Shown: positions 33,555-42,772 of the stretch, piece by piece | Numbering within the stretch: position 1 is the stretch's first letter | How the letters are laid out: every line of letters begins with the position of its first letter | NCBI RefSeq assembly: GCF_000511385.1 | Contig: NC_023139.1 | Span: forward strand, 45,816-109,815 | Length of the DNA: 64,000 nt | Direction of reading: 5' to 3' | From: Phaeobacter gallaeciensis DSM 26640 | GTDB taxonomy: Bacteria > Pseudomonadota > Alphaproteobacteria > Rhodobacterales > Rhodobacteraceae | The notes under the pieces: generated by a model | What the model saw: only the letters and a program-made list of their open reading frames with translations | Told to the model about the DNA's origin: nothing | Database searches by the model: none | Program-made: the position numbers and the translations under genes

Positions 33555-34820
33555 TTAGGTGAGCGTTTCCAGCGTGCCATCCAGCGGGATTTCAGGCGCA
33601 TTGCCGTTCTCGACAATCAGCAGCTCAAAATCACCGCTGTCCTTGCGGCGCCACTGACCGCCCACCAGCGGCGTCTTGGCCACGTTCTTCTGTGCAAAGG
33701 GCGGCAGGTTGTCCTTGCCCCAGCCGATATGGCCAACCACCGTGTTCAGGTCAGTCGACGCAATCGCTTCAGCCAGCGCATCCCCGTCCGTGGGATCCTC
33801 TGTGCGCTGGATGGCATTGGCTGCCACTTCGAACAACGCATGCGTAAAGCCGACAGGCTGGGTCCACTGGCGCTTTGCCGCCGCCTCAAATCCAGCGGCC
33901 AAATCAGCGCTGCTTTCGCCTGTCAGCGAGGATGTGAACGGGAAGGATGGGGTCCAATAGACTTCGCAAGTCAGGTTGTTCCCAAGATCCCCAAGCTGCT
34001 GAACACTTTCAGGGAACAGAAGCGCCTTGGCAATCGAGGCCAGCTTTGGATTGTACCCCTGCTGTTTTGCTTGGGTCCAGAACGTGGTGAAATCAGGAGG
34101 GATCGGGATCCCAGTAAAGATATCCGCCCCTGCGTTCTTGTAAGCGTTGATCTGCGCGCTGAAATCGTCGGTCAGGTTCTGATAGCGGCCCGGATCAATC
34201 AGCTGGTAGCCAGCGCTCTCAGCGGCCGGCGGCATGCCGACCCCGCTCGCCCAGGCATTTCCATCACCGTCATTGGGCCACAGTGCGCCAAGCACCTTGT
34301 TGCTTTCGATGCTGTTCCACATGTTGAGAAACACCGAAACATTGTCCTCCAGCCCCCAAAAGAAGTGGTAGACATAGTCGAATTCCTGCCAGCTGGACGG
34401 ATCGCCGGGATTGCCCTGCTGGCCAATAAACCAGGGTTGCCACGGGGCCACCGACGAGATGACCGGGATTTCCTCGGCTTCGGCAATTGTGCAGACCGGG
34501 TTGGTCGTTTCAGGTGTCGATGCCACGCAGATCAGATTGACCTCGTCCCGAACGATCAGCTCCCGTGCGACCTCGGCAGCACGGTTGGGGTTGGACTGGC
34601 TGTCCTTGACAATCACCTCCACATTCAACCCATTAGCCGCGCTGGTCTTTTTGAACTGCTCGATGACATAGGCGTCAGCTTCAGAAAACGCGCTAAGCGG
34701 CCCCGATTGCGGGCTGACATAGCCGATTTTGACTGTGCCGCCCTTGGCAAGTGCTGGCATTGCTAATGCCGTCGCCCCGGCAGCAGCGCCTGTCTTCAAG
34801 AGTGTGCGTCGTGTCAGCAT
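33555..34820 (-). CDS. ABC transporter substrate-binding protein (LivJ-type), Tat-like signal
   Basis: 421 residues. The N-terminus M-L-T-R-R-T-L-L-K-T-G with a hydrophobic stretch ending A-M-P-A-L-A is a twin-arginine-like signal. The mature part (G-T-V-K-I-G-Y-V-S-P-Q-S-G-P-L-S) is a periplasmic binding protein type 1 of the Leu/Ile/Val family, whose aromatic-acid-binding relatives are common in soil and marine bacteria. Several Trp residues in the ligand region (A-P-W-Q-P-W, Q-E-F-D-Y-V-Y-H-F-F-W) suggest an aromatic or cyclic ligand. Strong site GGGAGGAAA upstream. Confidence 0.88.
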   Translation of the reverse strand: MLTRRTLLKTGAAAGATALAMPALAKGGTVKIGYVSPQSGPLSAFSEADAYVIEQFKKTSAANGLNVEVIVKDSQSNPNRAAEVARELIVRDEVNLICVASTPETTNPVCTIAEAEEIPVISSVAPWQPWFIGQQGNPGDPSSWQEFDYVYHFFWGLEDNVSVFLNMWNSIESNKVLGALWPNDGDGNAWASGVGMPPAAESAGYQLIDPGRYQNLTDDFSAQINAYKNAGADIFTGIPIPPDFTTFWTQAKQQGYNPKLASIAKALLFPESVQQLGDLGNNLTCEVYWTPSFPFTSSLTGESSADLAAGFEAAAKRQWTQPVGFTHALFEVAANAIQRTEDPTDGDALAEAIASTDLNTVVGHIGWGKDNLPPFAQKNVAKTPLVGGQWRRKDSGDFELLIVENGNAPEIPLDGTLETLT

Positions 34821-34861
34821 TTTGGTTTCCTCCCTGATGCGTATGACGGTTTGTCAGGCTG

Positions 34862-35920
34862 TTACTCGGGCCGGCTCCCCTCAAAGGCCCGCTGCAACAA
34901 TTCCCGGATGGCCTGGCGTTCAATCGGACGGGGGTTCCAATATGGATTCTGGGTTGCGATATCAGCCGCCCGGTCCAAATCAGCTTCCTGAACCTGCAGA
35001 TCACGCAGCGCCAGCGGCGCGTTCAGGGATTTTGCAAAGTCCCACATTCCGCCGCCGATGGAGCCTCCAAACAGGTCCGCAAGCGGTTGCATTTCGCGGG
35101 CTGCCGCCGGCGCGTTATAGGCCGCCGAATGCGGCAGCATGATTGCGTGGGTTTCAGCGTGCGGCAGATCAAACGTGCCGCCAAGCGTGTGGCAGATCTT
35201 GTGATGCAGGGCCATTCCGACGGTACCAAGCACGGTACCGCACAACCACGCCCCATAGAGTGCCTCACTGCGCGCTTCGATGTTCGACGGATCTGCAACG
35301 ATCCCCGGCAAGGCATCTCGCAGCGCGCGCACCCCCTCGACCGCCATCAGCGTTGTCACAGGATTACGGTTTTCTGCATAGACAGCCTCAACCGCATGCG
35401 CCATGGCGTTCAAGCCGGATGTGACGCTCATTGGAACAGGCAGCCCAACCGTAAGATTGGGGTCGTAGATTACAACTTCCGGCAGGATTTTGGCGTCCCG
35501 GACCGTGGTCTTCAAACCATTTTCGGTCTGCCCCAAAATCGGCGTGACTTCGGAACCGGCATAGGTCGTGGCAATCACCACCTGCGGCGCATCATTCCGG
35601 TACGCAATGGCCTTGCCCAGGCCAATCGTTGATCCTCCGCCCAATGCAATCACGCAGTCGGCACCTGCGGCCTCAAAGGCTGCCATTGCCTTCTCTGTGA
35701 CATCCACAGGCGTATGCATTGCCGCCTCAGAAAAGACGCCAACGGCCATTGCACCAAGGTCGGCAGCCAACTTTCCGGCATCTTCGGCCTGAAACGGCGT
35801 CGACAGAACCAGAGCACGGCTGCACCCCAGTCCGCTGACCTCTGCCGCAACATTGGCTGAGGCGCCCAGCCCGAAAACTATCCGGGCCGGGTTTGCGTTG
35901 AATGTAAAGGCAGACCTCAT
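34862..35920 (-). CDS. Maleylacetate reductase
   Basis: 352 residues of the iron-alcohol-dehydrogenase fold. N-terminal nucleotide region A-L-G-G-G-S-T-I-G-L-G-K-A-I-A near residue 95 and metal/active-site segment M-A-L-H-H-K-I-C-H-T-L-G-G-T-F-D-L-P-H-A near 240, both typical of maleylacetate reductases. It reduces maleylacetate to 3-oxoadipate with NAD(P)H. ATG 35920 with AGGCAGAG upstream is preferred to a GTG at 35935 that overlaps the preceding stop. Second gene of the hydroxyquinol operon, directly after the hydroxylase. Confidence 0.9.
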   Translation of the reverse strand: MRSAFTFNANPARIVFGLGASANVAAEVSGLGCSRALVLSTPFQAEDAGKLAADLGAMAVGVFSEAAMHTPVDVTEKAMAAFEAAGADCVIALGGGSTIGLGKAIAYRNDAPQVVIATTYAGSEVTPILGQTENGLKTTVRDAKILPEVVIYDPNLTVGLPVPMSVTSGLNAMAHAVEAVYAENRNPVTTLMAVEGVRALRDALPGIVADPSNIEARSEALYGAWLCGTVLGTVGMALHHKICHTLGGTFDLPHAETHAIMLPHSAAYNAPAAAREMQPLADLFGGSIGGGMWDFAKSLNAPLALRDLQVQEADLDRAADIATQNPYWNPRPIERQAIRELLQRAFEGSRPE

Positions 35921-35931
35921 TTTGCTCTGCC

Positions 35932-37578
35932 TCACTCAGCGGCCACGGCAGCTGCCGTATCCAGATGCAGGGCCGCCATCATCTTGTCAAAACGCGACTG
36001 CAGGTTCTCAGGCGTGTTGGCGGTGAGCGCCACATAGAAGTCCGGGCGCACCAGAACGTACTTGGCGTCGATATCATCCAGCCAAGCCTTATAGGTTCCC
36101 TCAGTATCGATCACGTCATGCGCGCCGCCAGGGGCATCGACCTGCACACCAAACCCGTCCAGCTTGCTCAACTGGGCGAGCTGCGCCCTGGTCAGTGCGG
36201 CAAGCGGATCTGACTTATAGCCGATCAAAACCCAGCCCTGGCCAACGACCTGATCGAACCGGCCTTTGAGGCCTTTGTGCTCAACCACACCCTGCACAGA
36301 CAGCTCGCCAGCATGTGCACTTTCATCACACCAGGCCCCCTGCCCCAGATGGCAGATATCGGTCGGTACCGGCTTGTTGTCGCGCGCCGCAAGATCGGCA
36401 ATCATATGCGCGTCGCGGTCGGCGGCTTCCTTCTCGTCACTGATGCAGATGATGCTGCCCAGTTCCTGACTGAAGTTGATATAGTGCTTAGCGTGCTCGA
36501 TCCGCTCGGTCGAGTAGCTTTCCAGCACCTCCAGACCGGTCTTGCCTTCCAGGATCGCATTCAGGCGCCAGCTCATGGCCACTGCGTCGCGCAAACCCGC
36601 ACACATGCCTTCACCGGCAAACGGCGGCATCAGGTGGGCCGCGTCGCCGCCGATCAGGCACCGGCCCCGGCGCCATGTTTTGGCCCAACGCGCCTGAAAC
36701 CGGTAAACAGCCGCCCGCTCCAGTTCAGAGTTCTCGGGCGTCAGCCCCCAGGGCTGCAACAGCTTCCATGCGTTTTCTTCTTTCTGCACATCTTCTACAG
36801 ACTCGCCCGGCAAGACCATGAATTCCCAGCGGCGGCGGTCTGGGCCGCCTTCGACCGGCCCCGGACCACCCGGCACGATTGTTGTCGGGCGGGCCGGGTC
36901 GCACAGCTGCCACTGCGCCGGATCATTCGGGCGCGACGCGCAATAATCAAAGCCCGGCAGCATATCCAGGATGAGCCAGTCAAAGAAATAGCCCTTATCC
37001 TCGTTCTCGATCCCCAGGCTTTCCCGGACAAAGCTGTTTGCACCATCGGTGCCGACAACAAATTTGGCCCGGATTTCCTTCCGCTCGCCATCCGGCCCGA
37101 ATTCCTCCGGGTTCTGCTTCAGAGAAAGAGAGACGCCGTCATCGTCCTGCTCCAGCGCTATTCCGTCCCAGCCGCGCAAGATTGTGATTGCGGGAATGTC
37201 GCCAGCAATTTTCAAAAGACGCTTTTCCAGCAGGGGCTGGTTGAACCAGTAGCGCACCCGCCAACCGCTGGCCGATTGGCTCTGCCAGTCAACAATTTGC
37301 AGGTCTTTGCCGTCACGGTTGCGCCAGTAGTACAGCTCGTCATGGCAATTGATCGCCGGGTCGGTCTCGGAGTCGATCCCCAGTGACGCCAGAATACGCG
37401 CAATTTCGTGATCGTAGGTCACCGCACGCGGCAGGCCATAGTGCGTCGTCCAACGTTCGACCAGCGTGACCTTCTTGCCTTTTTGGCCCAGCAGAATTGC
37501 GAGCATGGTTCCAACCGGACCTGCTCCAACAATTGCAACATCAGCATCGCACTCAGTGCTGGCCACGGGATGTGCCAT
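35932..37578 (-). CDS. FAD-dependent phenol/resorcinol-type hydroxylase
   Basis: 548 residues from the ATG at 37578, which has GGGAGGAG at proper distance; the ATG six bases upstream is too close. Motifs: V-G-A-G-P-V-G-T-M-L-A-I near residue 17, a G-T-D-G-A-N-S-F-V-R DG motif near 175, G-G-D-A-A-H-L-M-P-P-F-A-G-E-G-M-C-A-G-L-R-D near 300, and a C-terminal thioredoxin-like domain. This is the group of chlorophenol, resorcinol and 3-(3-hydroxyphenyl)propionate hydroxylases. With maleylacetate reductase and hydroxyquinol dioxygenase downstream, it most likely makes hydroxyquinol from a resorcinol- or hydroquinone-type phenol. Confidence 0.87.
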   Translation of the reverse strand: MAHPVASTECDADVAIVGAGPVGTMLAILLGQKGKKVTLVERWTTHYGLPRAVTYDHEIARILASLGIDSETDPAINCHDELYYWRNRDGKDLQIVDWQSQSASGWRVRYWFNQPLLEKRLLKIAGDIPAITILRGWDGIALEQDDDGVSLSLKQNPEEFGPDGERKEIRAKFVVGTDGANSFVRESLGIENEDKGYFFDWLILDMLPGFDYCASRPNDPAQWQLCDPARPTTIVPGGPGPVEGGPDRRRWEFMVLPGESVEDVQKEENAWKLLQPWGLTPENSELERAAVYRFQARWAKTWRRGRCLIGGDAAHLMPPFAGEGMCAGLRDAVAMSWRLNAILEGKTGLEVLESYSTERIEHAKHYINFSQELGSIICISDEKEAADRDAHMIADLAARDNKPVPTDICHLGQGAWCDESAHAGELSVQGVVEHKGLKGRFDQVVGQGWVLIGYKSDPLAALTRAQLAQLSKLDGFGVQVDAPGGAHDVIDTEGTYKAWLDDIDAKYVLVRPDFYVALTANTPENLQSRFDKMMAALHLDTAAAVAAE

Positions 37579-37907
37579 CTTCATCTCCTCCCAATTCCCT
37601 TTGCTGATCAACCACCCTGAACACCACCTCAGGCACGGTTAATCGCTCCTCAACATGACGGTAGGTCGAAAATGAATACCAGTCAAGTTTGAACATTGAC
37701 CGATAAAGAGCCAGGATCACACATTGTCTTTTTTGTTTATGAACAGGTGTTTATGAGAATTTCGTCACGTCCAACGCTCTTGCACGCCACTTTTTCATGG
37801 ACCAATGAAGCAACTTTTCAGCTTCACCTCATCGCGTTTTTTTGGAAAAAGTTGCCCTGGGATTCAAACATGAATATGATTCGAGAAGCAGCAGGCGGAT
37901 GTCAAAA
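37579..37907. promoter_or_regulatory. Divergent control region between hydroxyquinol operon and TetR gene
   Basis: 329 bp with no credible gene. Near the TetR gene the sequence TTTTTTTGGAAAAAGTTG (around 37835-37852) forms an imperfect A/T-rich palindrome that could be an operator. Nothing else recognised. Confidence 0.35.
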
Positions 37908-38552
37908 ATGAGCGAAACAGCCCCAGCAAAAGAAGGCAGGGTTGCCAAGCGCCAGCGCCGGAACAAGCAGGCACTGATCGAGGCCGCGCGCGACATCATG
38001 TCAACCCGGGGCGTGGATGCTGCAACAATGTCCGAGATTGCCCACAAGGCAGATGTCGGTGCCGGCACCGTCTACAGCTATTTCAAATCCAAAGACGAAC
38101 TGGCAATTGCAGTACTCGAAACTCTGATGCACGATCTTGCGCTTCGAATCGAAAAAGTCACCGACACGTTTGAAGATCCTGCGCAGGTCTACGCATTCGG
38201 CATCAGAACCGTTCTGGATACGGCGACCGGCGACCCCCGCTGGCAACAGCTGCTGCATCGCTCCGAAGTCATTTCGGACACGATGTTCAGAAAGATGGGC
38301 CCCTTTGCCATCAGGGACCTGCGCCGCGCGTCCCAGGCTGGCCGTTTTCAGGTATCAGACGCTGAACTGGTCTGGAGACTGACAACACATGCGCTGATTG
38401 GCGCCGCCCTTGCAATCACAAACGGCCATGTTCTTGCCAGCAGTAAAAACCAGATCGTTACGCAGCTTCTGTGCATGACCGGCATCGGCAAGAATGCTGC
38501 AGTAGAACTTGCCTCCCGGCTGCGACCGGACATTCAACAGCAAAGCAGCTGA
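37908..38552 (+). CDS. TetR-family transcriptional regulator
   Basis: 214 residues. The N-terminal helix-turn-helix spans about residues 12-58: A-L-I-E-A-A-R-D-I-M-S-T-R-G-V-D-A-A-T-M-S then E-I-A, V-G-A-G-T-V-Y-S-Y-F-K-S-K-D-E-L. ATG 37908 with GGCGGA 8 nt upstream is chosen; ATG 37899 and further upstream frames lack a site. The gene is divergent from the FAD hydroxylase, so a role in induction of the hydroxyquinol operon is likely. The ligand domain is unlike well-known members and gives no hint of the effector. Confidence 0.87.
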   Translation: MSETAPAKEGRVAKRQRRNKQALIEAARDIMSTRGVDAATMSEIAHKADVGAGTVYSYFKSKDELAIAVLETLMHDLALRIEKVTDTFEDPAQVYAFGIRTVLDTATGDPRWQQLLHRSEVISDTMFRKMGPFAIRDLRRASQAGRFQVSDAELVWRLTTHALIGAALAITNGHVLASSKNQIVTQLLCMTGIGKNAAVELASRLRPDIQQQSS

Positions 38553-38605
38553 AGGGCATTGCCAACTTATCTGCACCCGGCTGAATGCGGCCTGATCCGC
38601 GCCCG

Positions 38606-39310
38606 TCAGGCGGTCATCTCGAGTGCGTAGCCGTTCCAAAGATCAAAGGCATCGTCTCCGGCGTGGCAATAGGATTTAGCGGTAAGACGATAGCGGCGCG
38701 GACGGAAAATCGTGTTGATCTGGTCATGCGCGGCCAGAAAGCTCTGCGCCTGTCCGGGTGACTTGAACCGCCCCATGAGTTTCTCTCGCTTTCGTATCGG
38801 CCCATGGGATGCTCCGATACGGTTGTTCAAGCCCTTATGCGCCCGATGATCAGCATTCGCCGCAAGGTTGCGGAGCGGCCTTATGTAATTGCGCAGCTTG
38901 TCGGTGATCACGACTCGCGACGTGCCAAACCGGTCGATCAGCCGCTTCAGGAACTGGCTAGCGGCCTTTGCATTACGTTGCTTTTGAACGAGCAATGTCG
39001 AGCACATTCCCATTCGCGTGGACTGCCCGCCAGAGCCAGAACTTCACGCCATTGATCGGAACAACGACTTAACCCAAATGCCATTTATCACTGGCGCCCG
39101 GCCTGTCGCGCTTGATGCAATCGGCGAAATGGCGGCCAAACCAGTTCACCCAGTTCCGGACGGTTTCCCGGCTGACCACCACGCAGCGTTCGGCAAGAAG
39201 ATCCTCGACATCCGCCGTGCTGAGCGCAAAACGATGATACGCCCAGACCGCATAGGCGACGATCCCGCGAGGAAAACGTTAGCCTTTCAGGCCAGGCATC
39301 GTGGAAGGAA
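38606..39310 (-). pseudogene. IS6-family transposase remnant
   Basis: The C-terminal open part (38606-39013) reads L-V-Q-K-Q-R-N-A-K-A-A-S-Q-F-L-K-R-L, V-V-I-T-D-K-L-R-N-Y and K-G-L-N-N-R-I, standard IS6 family. Upstream on the minus strand other frames give A-Y-A-V-W-A-Y-H-R-F-A-L-S-T-A-D-V-E-D-L and S-R-E-T-V-R-N-W-V-N-W-F-G-R-H-F-A, but a TAA at 39069-39071 (after W-H-L-G) and a frameshift near 39000 break the gene. The catalytic Glu region usually R-I-E-G-S-H reads R-I-G-A-S-H, so the DDE triad is lost too. Inactive relic. Confidence 0.8.
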
Positions 39311-39626
39311 TTTTCATCCCGGTTGCCTATGCGAAAGCCAACGGGCAAACAAGTTGGCAATGCCCAACGAAGAAAAGCCTCAATCTGAACCAGTTGGTGT
39401 TCGATCTGGACCATCCTCTTGTATCTGGGTTGAGAGGCTACGGAGCATCATCTCCGTGCGCCCGTCAGACTAATTGAAGTTCCCACTATCGAAAATGCCA
39501 TTTTGTAGTTTTCTACAAAAATCAAATTATTCGATTAGGCCATCAACCAAACCCCAAGGTCTCTCCGCCAGCTGGAGGAAACTTGCGGCTCATGTCTGCT
39601 GATCTTCGACGAAGAGGAGATCAGAG

Positions 39627-39920
39627 ATGTCGAAACGGAAGAACCATTCGCCCGAGTTCAAAGCAAAAATCGCGCCTGAGGCTTTGAAGGGTGAGCGGAC
39701 TATTGCTGAGCTGGCGAGCCAGTTTGGCGTTCACCCAACGATGATCCACAGCTGGAAGCGGGCTCTTCTGAAGGGCACGTCCGGCGTGTTCGAACACGGT
39801 GGCAGGAAGTCCCAGGAGATTGACGAAGAACAGGTCAAAGAGCTGCACGCTACGATTGGGGAGCTGGCCGTTGCCAACGGTTTTTTGTCTCGAAAGCTCA
39901 GATCGTGGACCGGCAAGTGA
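39627..39920 (+). CDS. IS3-family transposase OrfA
   Basis: 97 residues: M-S-K-R-K-N-H-S-P-E-F-K-A-K-I-A, E-L-A-S-Q-F-G-V-H-P-T-M-I-H-S-W-K-R, the helix-turn-helix start protein of IS3 family elements. It is complete and overlaps the start of the broken orfB, so the element is non-functional as a whole. The 39321-39626 stretch upstream contains no gene; element ends were not recognised with confidence. Confidence 0.8.
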   Translation: MSKRKNHSPEFKAKIAPEALKGERTIAELASQFGVHPTMIHSWKRALLKGTSGVFEHGGRKSQEIDEEQVKELHATIGELAVANGFLSRKLRSWTGK

Positions 39921-40859
39921 GGCGCAAGATGATCGAGCCTGCCAATGCCAATCTGCCCATTGGCAAGCAGTGCAAGCTGTTGTCGATCTCGCGGTCATCG
40001 TTTTACTACACGCCCAAGGGTGAAACAGCGATGAACCTGATGCTGATGCGGCAGATCGACGAGCAGCTTCTGGAAACACCGTTCTTTGGCGTCCGGCAAA
40101 TGACTTGGCACCTGCGAAACGACGGCCATCCCCTGCCCAGCAGGGCATTGCGCAGCAATGTCCCGAGAGGGTGGTGAACGAGAAGCGCATCCGGCGCTTG
40201 ATGCGGCTGATGGGTTTGATGCCAATCTATCAGAAACCAAACACCCGCTGCCCGGCAGCACATGCAAAGCAAGTGCGAGAGGGGGCAAAGCGGCGAAAGA
40301 GCACAAGGCCTATCCCTATCTGCTGCATGGCCTACGGGTGGAGCGCCCCAAGCAGGTCTGGTGTGCTGACATAACGTATTTGCCAATGCGCAGGGGCTTT
40401 CTATATCTGGTCGCCATCATGGACTGGCACACACGCAAAGTGCTGGCCTAGCGCATCTCGAACACGCTGGAGGCGGGCTTCTGCGTGGATGCGCTGAACG
40501 AGGCTATCGCCAGGTTCGGACCGCCCGAGATCATGAACACCTATCAGGGCAGCCAGTTCACGTCGTTCGCTTGGACGGATCGCTTGCGCCGATCCGGCCT
40601 GCGGATATCGATGGATGGCAAGGGAGGGTTCCTCGATAACATCTTCATCGAGCGGCTCTGGCGGAGCCTGAAATACGAGTGGGTATACCTGCACGCCTGG
40701 GAGACTGGATCAGAGGCGAAGGCGGGCGTCGGAAAATGGATCGACTTCTATAACCGCAAACGCCCCCATTCCGCACTTGGCGGCAGACCGCCAACCGTGG
40801 TCTATTGGCTGCGAAAAGAAGAAAACCAACCCGATCAGCAGGAGCAGAGAATAGCTTAA
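39905..40859 (+). pseudogene. IS3-family transposase OrfB, multiply disrupted
   Basis: Pieces in three frames rebuild an IS3-type integrase. 39905-40130 gives Q-C-K-L-L-S-I-S-R-S-S-F-Y-Y; a second frame gives N-E-K-R-I-R-R-L-M-R-L-M-G-L-M-P-I-Y (about 40170-40225); the third gives V-W-C-A-D-I-T-Y-L-P-M and D-N-I-F-I-E-R-L-W-R-S-L-K-Y-E. A TAG at 40449-40451 (after K-V-L-A, likely Trp to stop) splits the last frame. The second catalytic Asp, normally in N-T-D-Q-G-S-Q-F-T, is Tyr (N-T-Y-Q-G-S). Two frameshifts, one stop and a lost catalytic residue show long decay. Confidence 0.82.
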
Positions 40860-40971
40860 ATTACGCCAGATCCTGTCCAAAGATTAGGGAGTAGCTCAAA
40901 ACCATCGATTGATCTTTTGTATCTTGAGCTTGTATCAACAACAGATGATCTCATGAATACGGGTTAATATC

Positions 40972-42234
40972 TTGAAGCCGGAACCACATGGAAACCTGTT
41001 GTTCTTGCTGACTGCAATTTTTGCCGTCGCACATATGGACCGCCATATTTTGAGCATCTCGCTGGACGCTATTGGCCAAGAATTTACTCTGTCCGATACG
41101 CAGCTTGGTCTCCTTTCTGGGATGGTTTTCGCGGCAATGTTTCTGCTTGCTGGATTCCCAATTGCGCGATTGGCTGCCCGAGGAAACAAGCGAAACATCG
41201 TTGCAACTTCAGCCATTGTCTGGAGCCTCCTAACTCTGACGATGTCGGTAGCACAGAATTTTACGCATCTTGTTCTTGCGCGATTGGGTGTTGGGTTAGG
41301 TGAAGCAGGTGCGGTGGCACCGGCCCATGCGATGATTTCAGATCGGTTCCCGCATGAGACACGTACATCGGCTCTGGCATTTTTCGCGACTGGGGCGAAT
41401 GTTGGAGTTTTGTTGGCGTTCCTCGTTGGAGGCATCGTCGGACAGTTGTTCGGTTGGCGGTGGGCCTTCGTCTTGGCAGGCTTTCCCGGTCTAATCCTGG
41501 CTCTGCTTCTGAGATACACGACCCCAGATGTTCGCAAATCTCAGTCGGAGCAGAAAGCTACCGCAGATCCAGCCGTTTTTCGCAGAACGTGTTACCTCAT
41601 ATGGAATGACCGAGGTCTCTTTCATGCATTCTGCGGTCTGGCATTGATCGGCATCGTGACCTTTGGCGTTTTAACCTGGTTGCCAACGTTCATCATCCGA
41701 ACCCACGGAATGACCCCGGCGCAAACCGGTATCTATCTGGCCTTGACCACAGGGATCATCGGTGGATTTGGCACATGGTATTCTGGTCAGCTGGCAGATA
41801 TATGGGGGACGAGAAATCCACGATGGCGCATAGGAATAATCATCCTTGCCGTCCTGCTATCTAAGCCACTGATATGGATATTCTTTCTGATTAGCTCGAC
41901 ACCATTAGCCTTGATCAGTTTCGCCTTCGCAGCAACCGTGAGTGCTGTATATTGGGGACCCACCTTCGCTTATCTGCACGACCGTTTGCCGGAAGAACTG
42001 CGCCCTATGGGAACAGCGATATTTCTGTTTGGCTTCAACTGCGTTGGCGTTGGCATTGGCCCAACGGTAATTGGTCTGGCCAGTGAGACCTTGTTCGCCA
42101 GCCACGGCCAGAACGGCTTAAGATACTCATTATCCACCATTCAGATCATGGGCATTTGGGGTCTCTACCACTATTGGCGTGCTATGCGCGAGATTGATCA
42201 CGTCAAACCCCCGATGCCTTCGTTTTCTCGATAA
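40972..42234 (+). CDS. MFS transporter
   Basis: 420 residues, 12 predicted membrane segments. The loop-2/3 motif appears as G-F-P-I-A-R-L-A-A-R-G-N-K-R-N near residue 62, and R-L-G-V-G-L-G-E-A-G-A in segment 4, as in the hexuronate/aromatic-acid or spinster-like MFS groups. The start is a TTG at 40972 with no clear ribosome site, and an in-frame TGA lies 18 bp upstream, so the original N-terminus may have been altered by the adjacent insertion element. It is less GC-rich than its neighbours and stands alone among IS remnants, suggesting recent transfer. Substrate unknown. Confidence 0.75.
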   Translation: MKPEPHGNLLFLLTAIFAVAHMDRHILSISLDAIGQEFTLSDTQLGLLSGMVFAAMFLLAGFPIARLAARGNKRNIVATSAIVWSLLTLTMSVAQNFTHLVLARLGVGLGEAGAVAPAHAMISDRFPHETRTSALAFFATGANVGVLLAFLVGGIVGQLFGWRWAFVLAGFPGLILALLLRYTTPDVRKSQSEQKATADPAVFRRTCYLIWNDRGLFHAFCGLALIGIVTFGVLTWLPTFIIRTHGMTPAQTGIYLALTTGIIGGFGTWYSGQLADIWGTRNPRWRIGIIILAVLLSKPLIWIFFLISSTPLALISFAFAATVSAVYWGPTFAYLHDRLPEELRPMGTAIFLFGFNCVGVGIGPTVIGLASETLFASHGQNGLRYSLSTIQIMGIWGLYHYWRAMREIDHVKPPMPSFSR

Positions 42235-42475
42235 AAATCAAAGCTCTGCACACTCAAACAACATGGCCAGAGTCAGTTCCTGTTTCTTTCACATCCGTTA
42301 GATAGTTCGCTCGGGAAATTCGACCGATGTCAGCAGCGAAACATCTATCATGGCCGAAGCGACCAGAGGCTGGCTTTCCACGCGGTTTAACTCGCGCTCA
42401 CGCATCATCTCCCATCCCATATCCGCAACCCCGTCCCCTGTTTCAATCTTGAGCGGCTTTGATGATCGGAAAGGT

Positions 42476-42715
42476 TCATCTCGCGGTGTTTGCCTGCGTT
42501 GATGTAGTCAAAATCCCTATACTCTTAGCGAACTTCGTGCGCTTCTCGCCCTCGCCTGGCTTTTGCCGATCAACCTGCTGACCGCTACCTATGTGCGGGT
42601 CATGGCGACGATTTACTCCGTGAATGACACGCCGATAGGCAAACGCTTCGTCAGTCACGATAGTCACGGGATAGCGTAGGCGAACGGGTTCTACTGCCGT
42701 TTTCAGAAAACCTCT
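42476..42715 (-). pseudogene. IS6-family transposase fragment
   Basis: The minus strand reads V-R-L-R-Y-P-V-T-I-V-T-D-E-A-F-A-Y-R-R-V-I-H and H-D-P-H-I-G, a part of an IS6-type transposase catalytic domain around the second Asp; both ends of the protein are missing. It lies just downstream of the gbcB terminator. 42235-42475 holds nothing recognisable. Confidence 0.6.
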
Positions 42716-42743
42716 GCAGCATTCTAAGCCTCTTTCAATGGAG

Positions 42744-42771
42744 AGGGCGACCCATCCGATCGCCCTTTTCG
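42744..42771. terminator. Hairpin terminator after gbcB
   Basis: Stem AGGGCGA / TCGCCCT with a 9-nt loop, followed by TTTTCG on the plus strand; on the minus strand it lies 7 bp after the gbcB stop at 42773. Confidence 0.6.
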
Positions 42772-42772
42772 T

